A stretch of 64,000 nucleotides of DNA from Bog-756 sp963701325. Lineage in GTDB: Bacteria; Actinomycetota; Acidimicrobiia; Acidimicrobiales; RAAP-2. This document shows, one piece after another, positions 16,520-25,316 of the stretch. Location: positions 2,976,001 through 3,040,000 of the forward strand of contig OY969604.1 in NCBI GenBank assembly GCA_963701325.1, read 5' to 3'. Numbering within the stretch: position 1 is the first letter of the stretch; every line of letters begins with the position of its first letter. The notes beneath the pieces are model-generated. The model was not told the DNA's origin and did not search any database. It saw nothing but the letters and a program-made list of their open reading frames with translations. The translations under genes were made by a program, and so were the position numbers.

Positions 16520-17407
16520 ATGACCCCGGGGGTCCACGGAGGTAACACAAAGGAGGCGGTCGACGAGGGCGCGAAGCTCGCGCTTGATACGCCAGAGTGG
16601 GGAACCGAAGCAGCCTGGAGGGTGGTCACCAAGCTGACGGCGGCGTTCGCCGTCCTCGGTGACCTCTTCGCAATGCTGGTCGATGCCGTGTGGTCGACCG
16701 TCGGTGCCGTCGTCCACCGCCGCTTCTCATGGGCGGAGTTCTTCGAGCAGAGCTGGTTCCTGATCTCCGTGACGGTACTGCCGACGATCCTGATCGCTAT
16801 TCCGTTCGGTCTCGTCCTGGTACTGGAAGTGGGCGGTCTGGCCGTCCAAATCGGCGCCAACGCCGTCGTCGGCGCCGTGGACGCCATCGGCATCGTCCGG
16901 GAGGCGGCACCGGTGATCACCGCCATCATCTTGTCCGGCGCGGGTGGCTCCGCCATCTGCTCGGACCTCGGATCGCGCACGATGCGTGACGAGATATCGG
17001 CGATGTGGGTCATGGCGGTCGACCCGATCGAGCGGTTGGTCGCACCCCGGGTGCTGGCCACGGTGGTGGTGGCGCTGCTGCTCAACGGCATCGTGGCGTT
17101 CGCCGGCATCATGAGCGGCTACCTGGCAGCGGTCTACATCCTCCACACCAGCGCCGGCGGGTTCCTCAACTCCTTCAGCACCTTCGCCCAGCCGGCCGAC
17201 GCCATCGAGTCGATGTTCAAGGCGGGTCTGTTCGGCTTGTTCGCCGCTGTGGTCGCATCCCACCAGGGCCTGAACGCCAAGAGGGGCCCGGCGGGCGTGG
17301 GTGAGGCTGTCGCCCGGTCGGTGGTGATCACCGGCGTCGGGCTGTTCATACTGAATCTGCTGGTGACCGACGTGTTCCTGGCTGTCGTCCCGCCGAGGAT
17401 CCTCTGA
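16520..17407 (+). CDS. yrbEA: Mce-associated MlaE/YrbE permease A
   Basis: 295 residues; ATG 16520 follows GGGGGATCC. Five or six hydrophobic segments make up the MlaE permease fold, with the conserved core A-N-A-V-V-G-A-V-D-A-I-G-I-V-R-E-A-A-P and S-G-A-G-G-S-A-I-C-S-D-L-G-S-R-T-M-R-D-E. The latter includes the E-x-D-A-type coupling region facing the ATPase. The N-terminus carries about 40 extra soluble residues. It is the first gene of a classic mce order (two permeases, six MCE proteins, ATPase) and forms the inner-membrane channel for lipid import together with the next gene. The frame is open far upstream, but this start has the clear ribosome site. Confidence 0.92.
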   Translation: MTPGVHGGNTKEAVDEGAKLALDTPEWGTEAAWRVVTKLTAAFAVLGDLFAMLVDAVWSTVGAVVHRRFSWAEFFEQSWFLISVTVLPTILIAIPFGLVLVLEVGGLAVQIGANAVVGAVDAIGIVREAAPVITAIILSGAGGSAICSDLGSRTMRDEISAMWVMAVDPIERLVAPRVLATVVVALLLNGIVAFAGIMSGYLAAVYILHTSAGGFLNSFSTFAQPADAIESMFKAGLFGLFAAVVASHQGLNAKRGPAGVGEAVARSVVITGVGLFILNLLVTDVFLAVVPPRIL

Positions 17408-17417
17408 TGGGACTCCG

Positions 17418-18314
17418 GTGACCGACAGGCTGCCGGTTGCGGAGGGGCCGATTGCGTCGCGGGTCGGCGCCGCCACGAGACGAGTGGCGTTCCACACCGT
17501 CAACGTCGGCTACCGCATCCGTAACCAACTCATCTGGCTCGGAGAGCTGCTGGTCTTCGTGATCAAGGTCGTCCGCGCCATTCCGACCGTGCTGCGTCAC
17601 CAACGCCGCGAGCTGTGGCGCCTGGTCGCGGAGGTCACCTTCGGCGGCGGAGTCCTGGCCATCGCGGCGAGCACCATCCTCGTCTCTGCGCTCCTGGCCT
17701 CCGTGGTGGGTGTCCAGCTCGGAGTCGAGGGACTACAGGGACTCAACATCATCGGCCTCGCCCCACTTGCCGGCTTGCTGTCGGCATTCGCCAACACCCG
17801 CGAGCTGTCGCCGCTCCTTGCGGGCTACGGGCTGGCCGCGGTGATGGGGTGCAAGTTCACCGCCGAACTCGGTGCCATGAAGGTGAACGAGGAGATCGAC
17901 GCCTTAGAGGTCATGTCGGTACCGTCGTTGCCCTACCTGGTCACCACCAGGCTCCTCGCAGCGCTCGCGGCGGTCATCCCCCTGTACCTGCTCGCCCTGT
18001 CCGGTGCGTACCTGGCGACGCAGTTCGCGGTACTGACCATTGCCCATCAAGGTTCGGGGACCTACCTCCACTACTTCTACCTCTACCTCAACCGGCGTGA
18101 CGTGCTGTACTCGGTCCTGAAGGTGGTGGTCTTCGCCGTCCTCGTCACCATCATCCACTGCTACTACGGGATGACGGCATCGGGGGGACCCGAAGGTGTC
18201 GGGCGGGCGACCGGGCGCGCCATCCGGACCAGCACCGTGGTCATCGCCGTCTCCGACATGCTGATGACCTTGCTGTTCTGGGGGGTGTCGGTCCCGGTGA
18301 AGGTGACCGGGTGA
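17418..18314 (+). CDS. yrbEB: Mce-associated MlaE/YrbE permease B
   Basis: 298 residues starting at GTG 17418, ten bases after the previous stop. It has the second MlaE-fold permease of the pair: G-G-V-L-A-I-A-A-S-T-I-L-V-S, then A-F-A-N-T-R-E-L-S-P-L-L-A, then C-K-F-T-A-E-L-G-A-M-K-V-N-E-E-I-D-A-L-E-V-M, the conserved cytoplasmic coupling loop. The C-terminus has several hydrophobic helices. It heterodimerises with YrbEA in known mce systems. Its stop overlaps the GTG start of the first MCE gene (GTGA). Confidence 0.92.
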   Translation: MTDRLPVAEGPIASRVGAATRRVAFHTVNVGYRIRNQLIWLGELLVFVIKVVRAIPTVLRHQRRELWRLVAEVTFGGGVLAIAASTILVSALLASVVGVQLGVEGLQGLNIIGLAPLAGLLSAFANTRELSPLLAGYGLAAVMGCKFTAELGAMKVNEEIDALEVMSVPSLPYLVTTRLLAALAAVIPLYLLALSGAYLATQFAVLTIAHQGSGTYLHYFYLYLNRRDVLYSVLKVVVFAVLVTIIHCYYGMTASGGPEGVGRATGRAIRTSTVVIAVSDMLMTLLFWGVSVPVKVTG

Positions 18315-19682
18315 GCCTGGAGGCCCCTCCCGCCCCGGGGCGGGAGACGGTTCCGATTGCCGTCGACGACGGTCCCCGCCGCGGGTGTGGCCCCTCGTGG
18401 TGGCGGGAGGGCGCGCTGGTCGGCGTGGTCCTCGCCGTCGTCGCCGTCATCCTCGCGTCGTTCGGGGGAGCTTTCTCGACCTACGCCACGGCCGAGGTGC
18501 AGCTTCCGGCGTCGTCCACCGCGGGTCGCGTTGGGAGCACCGGTCGAATACCGCAACGTGACAGTCGGTACCGTCGCCAGCCAGGGGAGAGCAGCCCCCG
18601 GCGGCTTGGTGGATCTGACGGTCCACCTGCAGCGTCAGATGTTGCAGGTGATCCCTTCCCAGGTGCAGGCCACAGAGACGCCCGTCTCGTTCTTCGGGGA
18701 CCCTTATGTCGAGCTCGTACCGCCCCCCGCACCGGAGGGGCCCGGCTCCGACAGGGCGCCGTCATCCCCGCCCTCGAGGTCGGCCAGACCGGTTCGCTGC
18801 AGGCCACCCTCGGCAGTCTCGACACCCTCCTCATCAAACTCCGGCCCAGCGAGCTCGACGCCGCGCTGACCGCGCTGGCCGAGCGCGTTGCAGGGCAATG
18901 GGACATCGCTCGGTCACAATCTGGTCCGGGCCAACACCTACTTCGAGCAGATGCTGCCGCTCTGGCCGACCGTCGTGTCGAACCTGGACACGTTGGTGCC
19001 TGTGGCCAACCAATTCACCGCCTCCACCCCCGACCTCCTGCAGATCCTGGCCAACCAGACCGTCACCGCCACCACCGTCAACCACCAGGCTGCGGGTGTC
19101 CGCCAGGCCATCGGAGGCGGCGAGGTCCTCGCCGGCCAGGCGGCCCAACTCCTCGGCGCCGTCGAACAGCCATTCGCCGTCCTCGCTGCCGACTCCGGTT
19201 CGTTTCTGACCGCCCTTTCACAGAGCCCGAACGAGATCTCCCAACTCCTCTCGGGCCTCGATGCCTGGGCCACCGCCTGGACCACAGCCGAGGCCTCGGG
19301 TCCGTACCTCCAGCTCACCCAGACCGAGGTCGTCGCCAATCCCGCCGACCTCGGTCTGGCCGTGCTCGGTGGGCCGGAGGCTGCCGCCTATCTGTCGGCC
19401 GGTCTGGGACCCGGATTCGTGAACCCGCCGACCTACGCCTCGGCAGGTCCTCTGGCGACCGCCAACCTGACGTCCTCTGAAGCATCGCCCGACTCGACAA
19501 CCATCGATTCGAGTCCCGGCGTGGGCTCGACGGCCGGCCCCGCTCCGATCCCGGTGGTGGCCGAGCCCGCCCAGACCCGGGCCGTCTCCCGGATCGTCAC
19601 CGCGGTGAGCGGTTCGACTCCTTCCTCGTCTGCCGTTTCCACGCTGCTGCTCTCGCCCGTTTTGGAGAGCCTGGTCTCCTGA
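18311..19682 (+). pseudogene. mceA: First MCE-family protein (mceA position), three apparent frameshifts
   Basis: The MCE protein is readable only by changing frame three times. Segment 1 (from GTG 18311) holds a membrane helix and A-E-V-Q-L-P-A-S-S-T. Segment 2 (about 18525-18745) holds A-P-V-E-Y-R-N-V-T-V-G-T-V and the MCE strands. Segment 3 (about 18750-18883) holds G-A-V-I-P-A-L-E-V-G-Q-T. Segment 4 (from 18885) runs to the stop with N-T-Y-F-E-Q-M-L-P-L-W-P and a Thr/Ser-rich tail. The first junction looks like an extra G in GGG at 18523-18525, the second like a missing base near 18735-18750, the third like an extra C at 18884. Corrected, it would be about 456 residues. Flanking genes are intact. 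Either the locus is decayed or the assembly has indel errors. Confidence 0.8.
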
Positions 19683-19684
19683 TC

Positions 19685-20776
19685 ATGAGAACGCGCCATC
19701 CCCGCCCAGGACTCACCCGCACCATCGTGAAGGTCGGCGTGTTCACCGTCGTCTCCCTGATCGTCACCTCGGTGGTGATCTCGACGCTCCTCGATGTGAA
19801 CACGCACCCGGCAACCGGCTATGTTGTCGAGTTCTCCAACGCCTCCGAGCTGCAGTCCGGCGACACGGTCCGCATTGCCGGGGTCGAGGTGGGCAAGGTC
19901 GGCGCGGTGACCCTCCACGGCGACCGCGCCAGTGTGTCCTTCAGCGTCGACAACTCCCAGCGGCTGACCACCACGACGCTCGCAGCCATCCACTTCGAGA
20001 ATCTCCTCGGTGAGCGCTTCCTCGCCATTCTCCCCGGATCTCCGGGGGGCAAGCCCCTGCCCCCCGGAGGAGTCATCCCCATCTCGCACACCACCCCGGC
20101 GATCGACCTGACCGCGGTGTTCGACGGCTTTCAGCCGCTGTTCTCAGCCCTCTCGCCCGACCAGGTGAACCAGCTGGCCGGATCGATCATCGACGTGTTC
20201 CAGGGCGAGTCGGGGACGCTGTCGGACATCGTGGCGCAGACAGCTGCCCTCACCAACAACCTCGCCGACCGCCAGCAGGTCATCGACACCCTCCTCAACA
20301 GCCTGTCGAGTCTGCTCGACACGGTGGGGGTCCACGACACCCAGCTCGGTCAGCTGATCGGGAACTTCGACACCTTGATGACGGGTCTGGCGGGGTCGCG
20401 GGCGCAACTCGGCTCGGCGATCGACAACCTGGCCACTGCGGAGAGCACCACGAGCAGTTTGCTCAACGAGGCACAGCCGACACTCGACCAGGACATCCAG
20501 GCACTGTCTGTCGCGGTCCAGTCCCTGTCCGCCAATCAGAGCGGGCTCGACGGTGTCCTCACCGGGTTCCCCGGTCTGGTGAACACACTCACCAAGATCC
20601 AGAGCTCGGGGAGTTGGATCAACGTCTACCTCTGCAATCTGACGATCAACGTGTCGGGCCAGCTCGACATCTCTCTCGTCCCCGGTGTGAGTCCCTCCAA
20701 CCAGTACCCGAACCCGGTGACCCTCCCGTCCGGAGCAATCGGCGATCAGACCCGTCACACCGCGAGTTGCTCATGA
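19685..20776 (+). CDS. mceB: MCE-family protein B
   Basis: 363 residues. An N-terminal membrane helix (V-G-V-F-T-V-V-S-L-I-V-T) is followed by the MCE/MlaD barrel (F-S-N-A-S-E-L-Q-S-G-D-T-V-R-I-A-G-V-E-V-G-K-V) up to about residue 125. A long helical part rich in L-x-x-L and Q/N repeats follows, forming the coiled needle in MCE hexamers. ATG 19685 is two bases after the previous stop. The stop overlaps the next ATG (ATGA at 20773-20776). Position in the order gives the B label; substrate specificity cannot be read from it. Confidence 0.9.
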   Translation: MRTRHPRPGLTRTIVKVGVFTVVSLIVTSVVISTLLDVNTHPATGYVVEFSNASELQSGDTVRIAGVEVGKVGAVTLHGDRASVSFSVDNSQRLTTTTLAAIHFENLLGERFLAILPGSPGGKPLPPGGVIPISHTTPAIDLTAVFDGFQPLFSALSPDQVNQLAGSIIDVFQGESGTLSDIVAQTAALTNNLADRQQVIDTLLNSLSSLLDTVGVHDTQLGQLIGNFDTLMTGLAGSRAQLGSAIDNLATAESTTSSLLNEAQPTLDQDIQALSVAVQSLSANQSGLDGVLTGFPGLVNTLTKIQSSGSWINVYLCNLTINVSGQLDISLVPGVSPSNQYPNPVTLPSGAIGDQTRHTASCS

Positions 20777-21789
20777 AGCGCTTCCGCGAACGCAACAGAG
20801 CGACGACCGGCCTCGTCGGGGTCGTGGTCGCGACCTGTCTCGTGGTGGGCGCGCTGCAGTTCCAACGGCTCCCCCTCATCCACGACAACGCCACCTACCA
20901 AGCGGACTTCGCCGACGCCGGGGGTCTCGCCTCCGGCGACATCGTGACCGTCGACGGCGTTCAGGTGGGGTCGATCACCGGCATGGCCCTCGACGGCGAC
21001 CGGGTCCGGGTCACCTTCACCGCGTCCGGCGTCCGTCTCGGATCGACGACAGTTGCCGCGGCCGAAGTGCTCAGCCCGGTGGGCACCGAGTACATGGAGG
21101 TCGTCCCCTCGGGCTCCGGCTCGATCAACGGGCCGATCCCCCTGAGCAGAACCAGCGTGCCCTACAACTTGGTCACCGCCTTGTCCGGGCTGGGTTCGCA
21201 GATAGAGCACTACAACATCCCCCAGCTCGAGCACGCCCTCGAGGTGGGGAGCCAGGACTTGAACGGCACGCAGGTTAGCGAGACCACCAGCGCCTTCCAA
21301 GGTCTGGCCAACATCTCGCGCGTGATCGGCAACGAGGGAAGCGCGCTCGCGACCATCGTCTCCCAGGGCGCGGCGTTGAGCGGCGTCCTGTCACAGCGGA
21401 GCGGCCAGCTCTTCGACCTGTTCGGCCAGAGCAACCTGGTGCTGGCCGTGCTCCAGCAGCGACGCGCTGCCATCGACCAGCTCCTCTCCGCCACATCGTC
21501 GCTGAGCCAGCAGATCACGTCGATCCTGTCCGTCAACCGGCCGGCCCTCACCACCCTGCTCCAGGACCTCCAGGCCGTCTCGGCTGTCCTGGCCCGGGAC
21601 AGCAACGACTTCGGGCAGGCGATCCCCGTTCTCGCCGCTTTCGGCCGGTACTCGGCCAACGTCTCCGGCTCGGGCGCCTTCGTCGACGTCGCGGTGCCCA
21701 CACTGCTGGTCCCCGACAACCTGGCGGTCCAGTGCTCGTCGCCCGGGGCCTTTCCGAGCACCAATCCGCGAGTGGGATGCCGACCATGA
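20773..21789 (+). CDS. mceC: MCE-family protein C
   Basis: 338 residues from ATG 20773; the frame is open upstream but the ATGA overlap with mceB sets the start. It has an N-terminal membrane helix (T-T-G-L-V-G-V-V-V-A-T), then the MCE domain (Y-Q-A-D-F-A-D-A-G-G-L-A-S-G-D-I-V-T-V-D-G-V-Q-V). A helical C-terminal half follows with repeated Leu/Gln heptads such as L-F-D-L-F-G-Q-S-N-L-V. It ends with two Cys (Q-C-S-S, G-C-R-P). It is translationally coupled on both sides. Confidence 0.9.
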   Translation: MKRFRERNRATTGLVGVVVATCLVVGALQFQRLPLIHDNATYQADFADAGGLASGDIVTVDGVQVGSITGMALDGDRVRVTFTASGVRLGSTTVAAAEVLSPVGTEYMEVVPSGSGSINGPIPLSRTSVPYNLVTALSGLGSQIEHYNIPQLEHALEVGSQDLNGTQVSETTSAFQGLANISRVIGNEGSALATIVSQGAALSGVLSQRSGQLFDLFGQSNLVLAVLQQRRAAIDQLLSATSSLSQQITSILSVNRPALTTLLQDLQAVSAVLARDSNDFGQAIPVLAAFGRYSANVSGSGAFVDVAVPTLLVPDNLAVQCSSPGAFPSTNPRVGCRP

Positions 21790-23003
21790 CACCGGACGTC
21801 CAACCCGGCGGTCCGGCCGGAGCGGCCGGCTCGCCCGGTCGTCGCGCTCTCCCGAGGTACGTGGTGCCAGTGGCGGTGGCGCTCTGTCTCCTGATCATCG
21901 GCGGCATCGTCGCCGTCGTGACGGCCGGCGCCTCCCCGATGACCATCTCCGCCCAGTTCGCGACCGCCCCGGGCCTCTACCCGGGAAACTCGGTCGACAT
22001 CCTCGGCATGCCGGTCGGCAAGGTCACCGAGGTGACGCCGGGCCCGCGCTCGGTGACCGTGGTGATGCAGGTGCCCGCCGGCACGCCGATCCCCGCACGC
22101 GCCGAGGCGCTGCTCATGGCGCCCCAGGTCGTCAACGACCGGTACGTCCAGCTCAATCCGGCCTACAGCGGCGGGCAGCGTCTGCAGGCCGGTGCCGTCA
22201 TCCCCACCTCGCGGACCGCCGTGCCGATCTCGGTGGACGAGATCATCGACAGCCTCGACCAGCTGGCGGTTGCCCTCGGTCCCAATGGGGCCAACGCCCA
22301 CGGTGCCCTGTCCGACTTCGTGGGCAGCTCGGCCCACGCCTTCGGCGGAGACGGCGCCGCTCTGCACTCGACGTTGGTCTCCTTGGGCGGCGCTCTCGGC
22401 GCGCTCTCATCCAAGAGCCCACAGTTGACCGCACTGTTCAACAACCTGGGGAACCTCAGCCAGGTGGCCTCTCACTACACGAGCACCTACCAGGCGTTCG
22501 CAGGCAACCTGGCGGCGGTGAGCACAGATCTGGCTTCCGATGACGCCAACATCGGGGCCACCCTTGCCAACCTCCAGCGGGCGCTGTCGGCGCTCGCGCA
22601 GTTCACCGCCACCAACTCCGCTGCCCTCGGGACGGGCGTCACCAACCTCGACGCCTTCGCTGGTGCCGTCGCCGCCAAGCAGCAGTCGCTCGCGCAGGCC
22701 CTCGAGACGCTCCCGACCGCCTTGGCCAACATCTCGCAGGCCGTCGACCCCGGTGCGACCGGCGGCCCGGCTCTCCGTGCCCGCCTCGATCCGATGGGCA
22801 ACTCGGCTGGGTACTCGCAATCGGTGTGCGGCAATGCGCTCCTGCGGCTGCTGCTGCTCTCGATCGACCGGTCGCAGGACAAGGACCCGACGATCGATCT
22901 CGGGTGCGGAGTCAACGGCTTGCTGGCCGGCCTTCCCACCCCACCCGGGGCGTCCTCTGGGCCCAACCTGTCGCTGAGCGCCCTGGTCGGAGGTCAGCCG
23001 TGA
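21786..23003 (+). CDS. mceD: MCE-family protein D
   Basis: 405 residues from ATG 21786, overlapping the previous stop as ATGA; an alternative ATG lies at 21777. A Pro/Gly-rich cytoplasmic tip and a membrane helix (V-P-V-A-V-A-L-C-L-L-I-I-G-G) are followed by the MCE domain (A-T-A-P-G-L-Y-P-G-N-S-V-D-I-L-G-M-P-V-G-K-V). Then comes a long helical needle region and a tail with C-G-N-A-L-L and D-L-G-C-G. The A-P-G-L-Y-P-G-N-x-V-x-I-L-G pattern is typical of the MceD position in actinobacterial operons. Its stop overlaps the GTG of mceE. Confidence 0.9.
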   Translation: MTPDVQPGGPAGAAGSPGRRALPRYVVPVAVALCLLIIGGIVAVVTAGASPMTISAQFATAPGLYPGNSVDILGMPVGKVTEVTPGPRSVTVVMQVPAGTPIPARAEALLMAPQVVNDRYVQLNPAYSGGQRLQAGAVIPTSRTAVPISVDEIIDSLDQLAVALGPNGANAHGALSDFVGSSAHAFGGDGAALHSTLVSLGGALGALSSKSPQLTALFNNLGNLSQVASHYTSTYQAFAGNLAAVSTDLASDDANIGATLANLQRALSALAQFTATNSAALGTGVTNLDAFAGAVAAKQQSLAQALETLPTALANISQAVDPGATGGPALRARLDPMGNSAGYSQSVCGNALLRLLLLSIDRSQDKDPTIDLGCGVNGLLAGLPTPPGASSGPNLSLSALVGGQP

Positions 23004-24106
23004 CCGGCGGTCATCTGACGAGACGGTCGGCGGCCGTGGCGCTGACCGTCGCCATCGCCGTCGCGCTCAGTGGCTGCGCCCTCAGCCTGCAGTCCCTGCC
23101 GAAGGTCAGTGGTATCAGCGCCGCCACCTATCCGGTGTACGCGGTGTTCTCCAACGTTCTCAACCTGCCCGACGACGCGCAGGTCCGTGTCGGTGCCCAG
23201 GTCGTCGGTGGGGTGGGAGGCATCTCCACCGAGAACTTCCAGGCCGACCTGACCCTGGACATCAAGACATCCGTCCGGCTGCCGGTCGGCACGACCGCCC
23301 AGGTCCGCTTCGACGACCCGCTGGGCGACGAGTACATCCTGCTCCAGCCGCCAACCGTCCTGCCGACCGGGACCAGCGTGGAGAGCAGCCGGTTCCTCGT
23401 CGCCGGCGCGCGGATCCCTGCCAGCTCTACGAGCACCGCACCGAGCGTCGAGGACACGTTCGGCGCCCTCTCCCTCGTGCTCAACGGTGGGGGGATCAAC
23501 CAGCTGCAGACCATCATCAGCCAGCTCAACGACACCTTCAACGGCAACCAGGGCCCGATCCGCTCCTTCCTGACCACCATCGACAATGGCGTGAGCTCCC
23601 TGTCGGGTGGGAGGCCGGCGATCGATCGCGCCCTGGCGTCCATCTCCGGCCTGTCCAGCAAATTGAACGCCGGAGGCCCGACCGTTGCCACCGGCATCAG
23701 CACGATCGCACCGGCTGTGGGGGTGCTGGCCAGTGAGAACAAGCAGATCTCGGGACTGCTCGACCAGCTGTCCAACCTGGGCGCGGCGGGAGCGGCCGTC
23801 GCCCAACAGAGCGGACAGGACGCGGTCGTCGACGCCCAGGACCTGTTGCCGGTCGTCCAGCAGCTCGACTCGGTGTCGTCCCAGCTCGCGCCCGACTTGA
23901 GCGCCTTGGCCACCTTCGAGGCCGAGACCCCCAAGATCGCCCCGGGTGACTACCTTCAGGTGAGTGCGCTGGTCAACGTGGCGCTGCCCGCCGGGGGCTT
24001 CGAGCCCTCGCTCCCCGCCGTCCAGTCGGCCGACACGGGGTCAGCGTCCGATCCGTTGACCGGGGGACAAGCGGTAACCGGCCTCCTCACGTCGGGCACG
24101 TGGTGA
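23000..24106 (+). CDS. mceE: MCE-family lipoprotein (mceE/LprK position)
   Basis: 368 residues from GTG 23000 (GTGA overlap). The signal peptide ends in the lipobox L-S-G-C with the acylated Cys at about residue 26, the hallmark of the fifth MCE protein in actinobacterial operons. The MCE barrel follows (V-L-N-L-P-D-D-A-Q-V-R-V-G-A-Q-V-V-G-G-V), with D-D-P-L-G-D-E-Y-I-L-L-Q-P, then the helical needle. In known complexes the E subunit is the anchored lipoprotein of the hexamer. Eleven bases separate it from mceF. Confidence 0.92.
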   Translation: MTGGHLTRRSAAVALTVAIAVALSGCALSLQSLPKVSGISAATYPVYAVFSNVLNLPDDAQVRVGAQVVGGVGGISTENFQADLTLDIKTSVRLPVGTTAQVRFDDPLGDEYILLQPPTVLPTGTSVESSRFLVAGARIPASSTSTAPSVEDTFGALSLVLNGGGINQLQTIISQLNDTFNGNQGPIRSFLTTIDNGVSSLSGGRPAIDRALASISGLSSKLNAGGPTVATGISTIAPAVGVLASENKQISGLLDQLSNLGAAGAAVAQQSGQDAVVDAQDLLPVVQQLDSVSSQLAPDLSALATFEAETPKIAPGDYLQVSALVNVALPAGGFEPSLPAVQSADTGSASDPLTGGQAVTGLLTSGTW

Positions 24107-24116
24107 TGGGGCCGGC

Positions 24117-25187
24117 ATGAAGCGCAACCTTCTCCCCCGGATGATCGCCTTGGTCGTGGTGGTGGTCCTCGGCGTCTACTACATCGCCTTCGACGTCATG
24201 CAGTACCACGTCACCGCCGAACCGTTTTCGGTGACCGTCCTCATGCCGAGCGCCGGCGGGCTGTACTCGGGGTCCGACGTGACCTACCGAGGGGTGCAGG
24301 TCGGCACGGTGACGGCCCTCCACCTCGGACCGCGCGACGTGGCCGCCACCCTCGGGATCGACGCCGGTCAGCGAATCCCGGACAACGGCCCGGTCCGGGT
24401 CAAGGAACTGTCCGCCCTGGGCGAGCAGTACCTCGACCTGCAGCCGGCCAGTGCCTCCGGGCCCGAGCTGGCCCCGGGCACCGTCATCCCCCCGACCAGG
24501 GTGGTCCTGCCCACCCCGATCGGGACGACCCTCATCGATCTGAACACCATGCTCAAGAGCATCAACACGGACGACCTGCAGACCGACGAGGATTTCTTCG
24601 CCAGCTCATTCGTCGGAACCGGCCCAGATCTCCGGTCGATCATCGTCACCGGTCAGCGGCTCTTCGACGCCCTGGTGGCCGCCCAACCGGAGACGGTGAA
24701 CCTGGTCGTCGACGGTCAGACCGACCTGCAGACGCTGCAGGCCACGGATGGCGACCTGGCCACCTTCGCGCACTCGCTCGCCTCGCTCACCGGTCAGCTG
24801 CGCACGTCCAATACAGATGTCGAGGCATTGATCCGGAACAGCCAGGCCGCCGAGCAGCAGCTCAACCCCTTTCTCGCCGCCGACAGTGCGCAGGTCGCCG
24901 CACTGGTGTCGAGCCTGGCCACCGACTCCCAAGTGACCAATGAGAACCAGCAGGACCTCCGGGCCTTGTTCGAGTTGCTCCCCTCGGTCTCGCAGGACTT
25001 GGCATCGGTGGCAGGCAATGGCCAGGTGCACGGCGAGTTGGACTTCAACACGGCAGAGCCGGTGTGTCCCTACATCCCCGGGAGTGAGATGCCCGGTCCG
25101 ACGCAGGTGGTCACCTCTCCGTCCCTGGACAATGCCTGCCCGATGGTGGTGCCCGGGATGCTGGGGCGGGGCGCGGGCAGCGGTTGA
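24117..25187 (+). CDS. mceF: MCE-family protein F
   Basis: 356 residues starting MKRNLLPRMIALVVVVVLGV, an N-terminal membrane helix. The MCE domain reads L-M-P-S-A-G-G-L-Y-S-G-S-D-V-T-Y-R-G-V-Q-V-G-T-V, followed by V-K-E-L-S-A-L-G-E-Q-Y-L-D-L-Q-P. The helical tail ends in a Cys-containing segment (C-P-Y-I-P-G, A-C-P-M-V). It is the sixth and last MCE protein. The next gene on the strand is a secreted protein rather than the ATPase, which is an unusual order. Confidence 0.9.
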   Translation: MKRNLLPRMIALVVVVVLGVYYIAFDVMQYHVTAEPFSVTVLMPSAGGLYSGSDVTYRGVQVGTVTALHLGPRDVAATLGIDAGQRIPDNGPVRVKELSALGEQYLDLQPASASGPELAPGTVIPPTRVVLPTPIGTTLIDLNTMLKSINTDDLQTDEDFFASSFVGTGPDLRSIIVTGQRLFDALVAAQPETVNLVVDGQTDLQTLQATDGDLATFAHSLASLTGQLRTSNTDVEALIRNSQAAEQQLNPFLAADSAQVAALVSSLATDSQVTNENQQDLRALFELLPSVSQDLASVAGNGQVHGELDFNTAEPVCPYIPGSEMPGPTQVVTSPSLDNACPMVVPGMLGRGAGSG

Positions 25188-25262
25188 CCCTCGTGACTCG
25201 TCGCCACCACCGTCCTCGGGTCGGGGCTCGGCCAGGAGGTTTGGGTCGGACCCGGTCCGGAA

Positions 25263-25278
25263 ATAACTCACGGGTAAC
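25263..25278 (+). promoter_or_regulatory. ATAAC-N6-GTAAC direct repeat, MtrA-like box
   Basis: ATAAC-TCACGG-GTAAC lies 39 bases upstream of the secreted-protein gene at 25317. The response regulator MtrA, conserved in Actinobacteria, is reported to bind GTAAC-type direct repeats with a roughly one-turn period. A related repeat lies ahead of the secreted-protein gene at 28752. The repeat is seen directly; MtrA control is inference. Confidence 0.4.
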
Positions 25279-25316
25279 AAACGAATTCGCGCTGCCTAGC
25301 GGAGGGGGGAGGGAAT

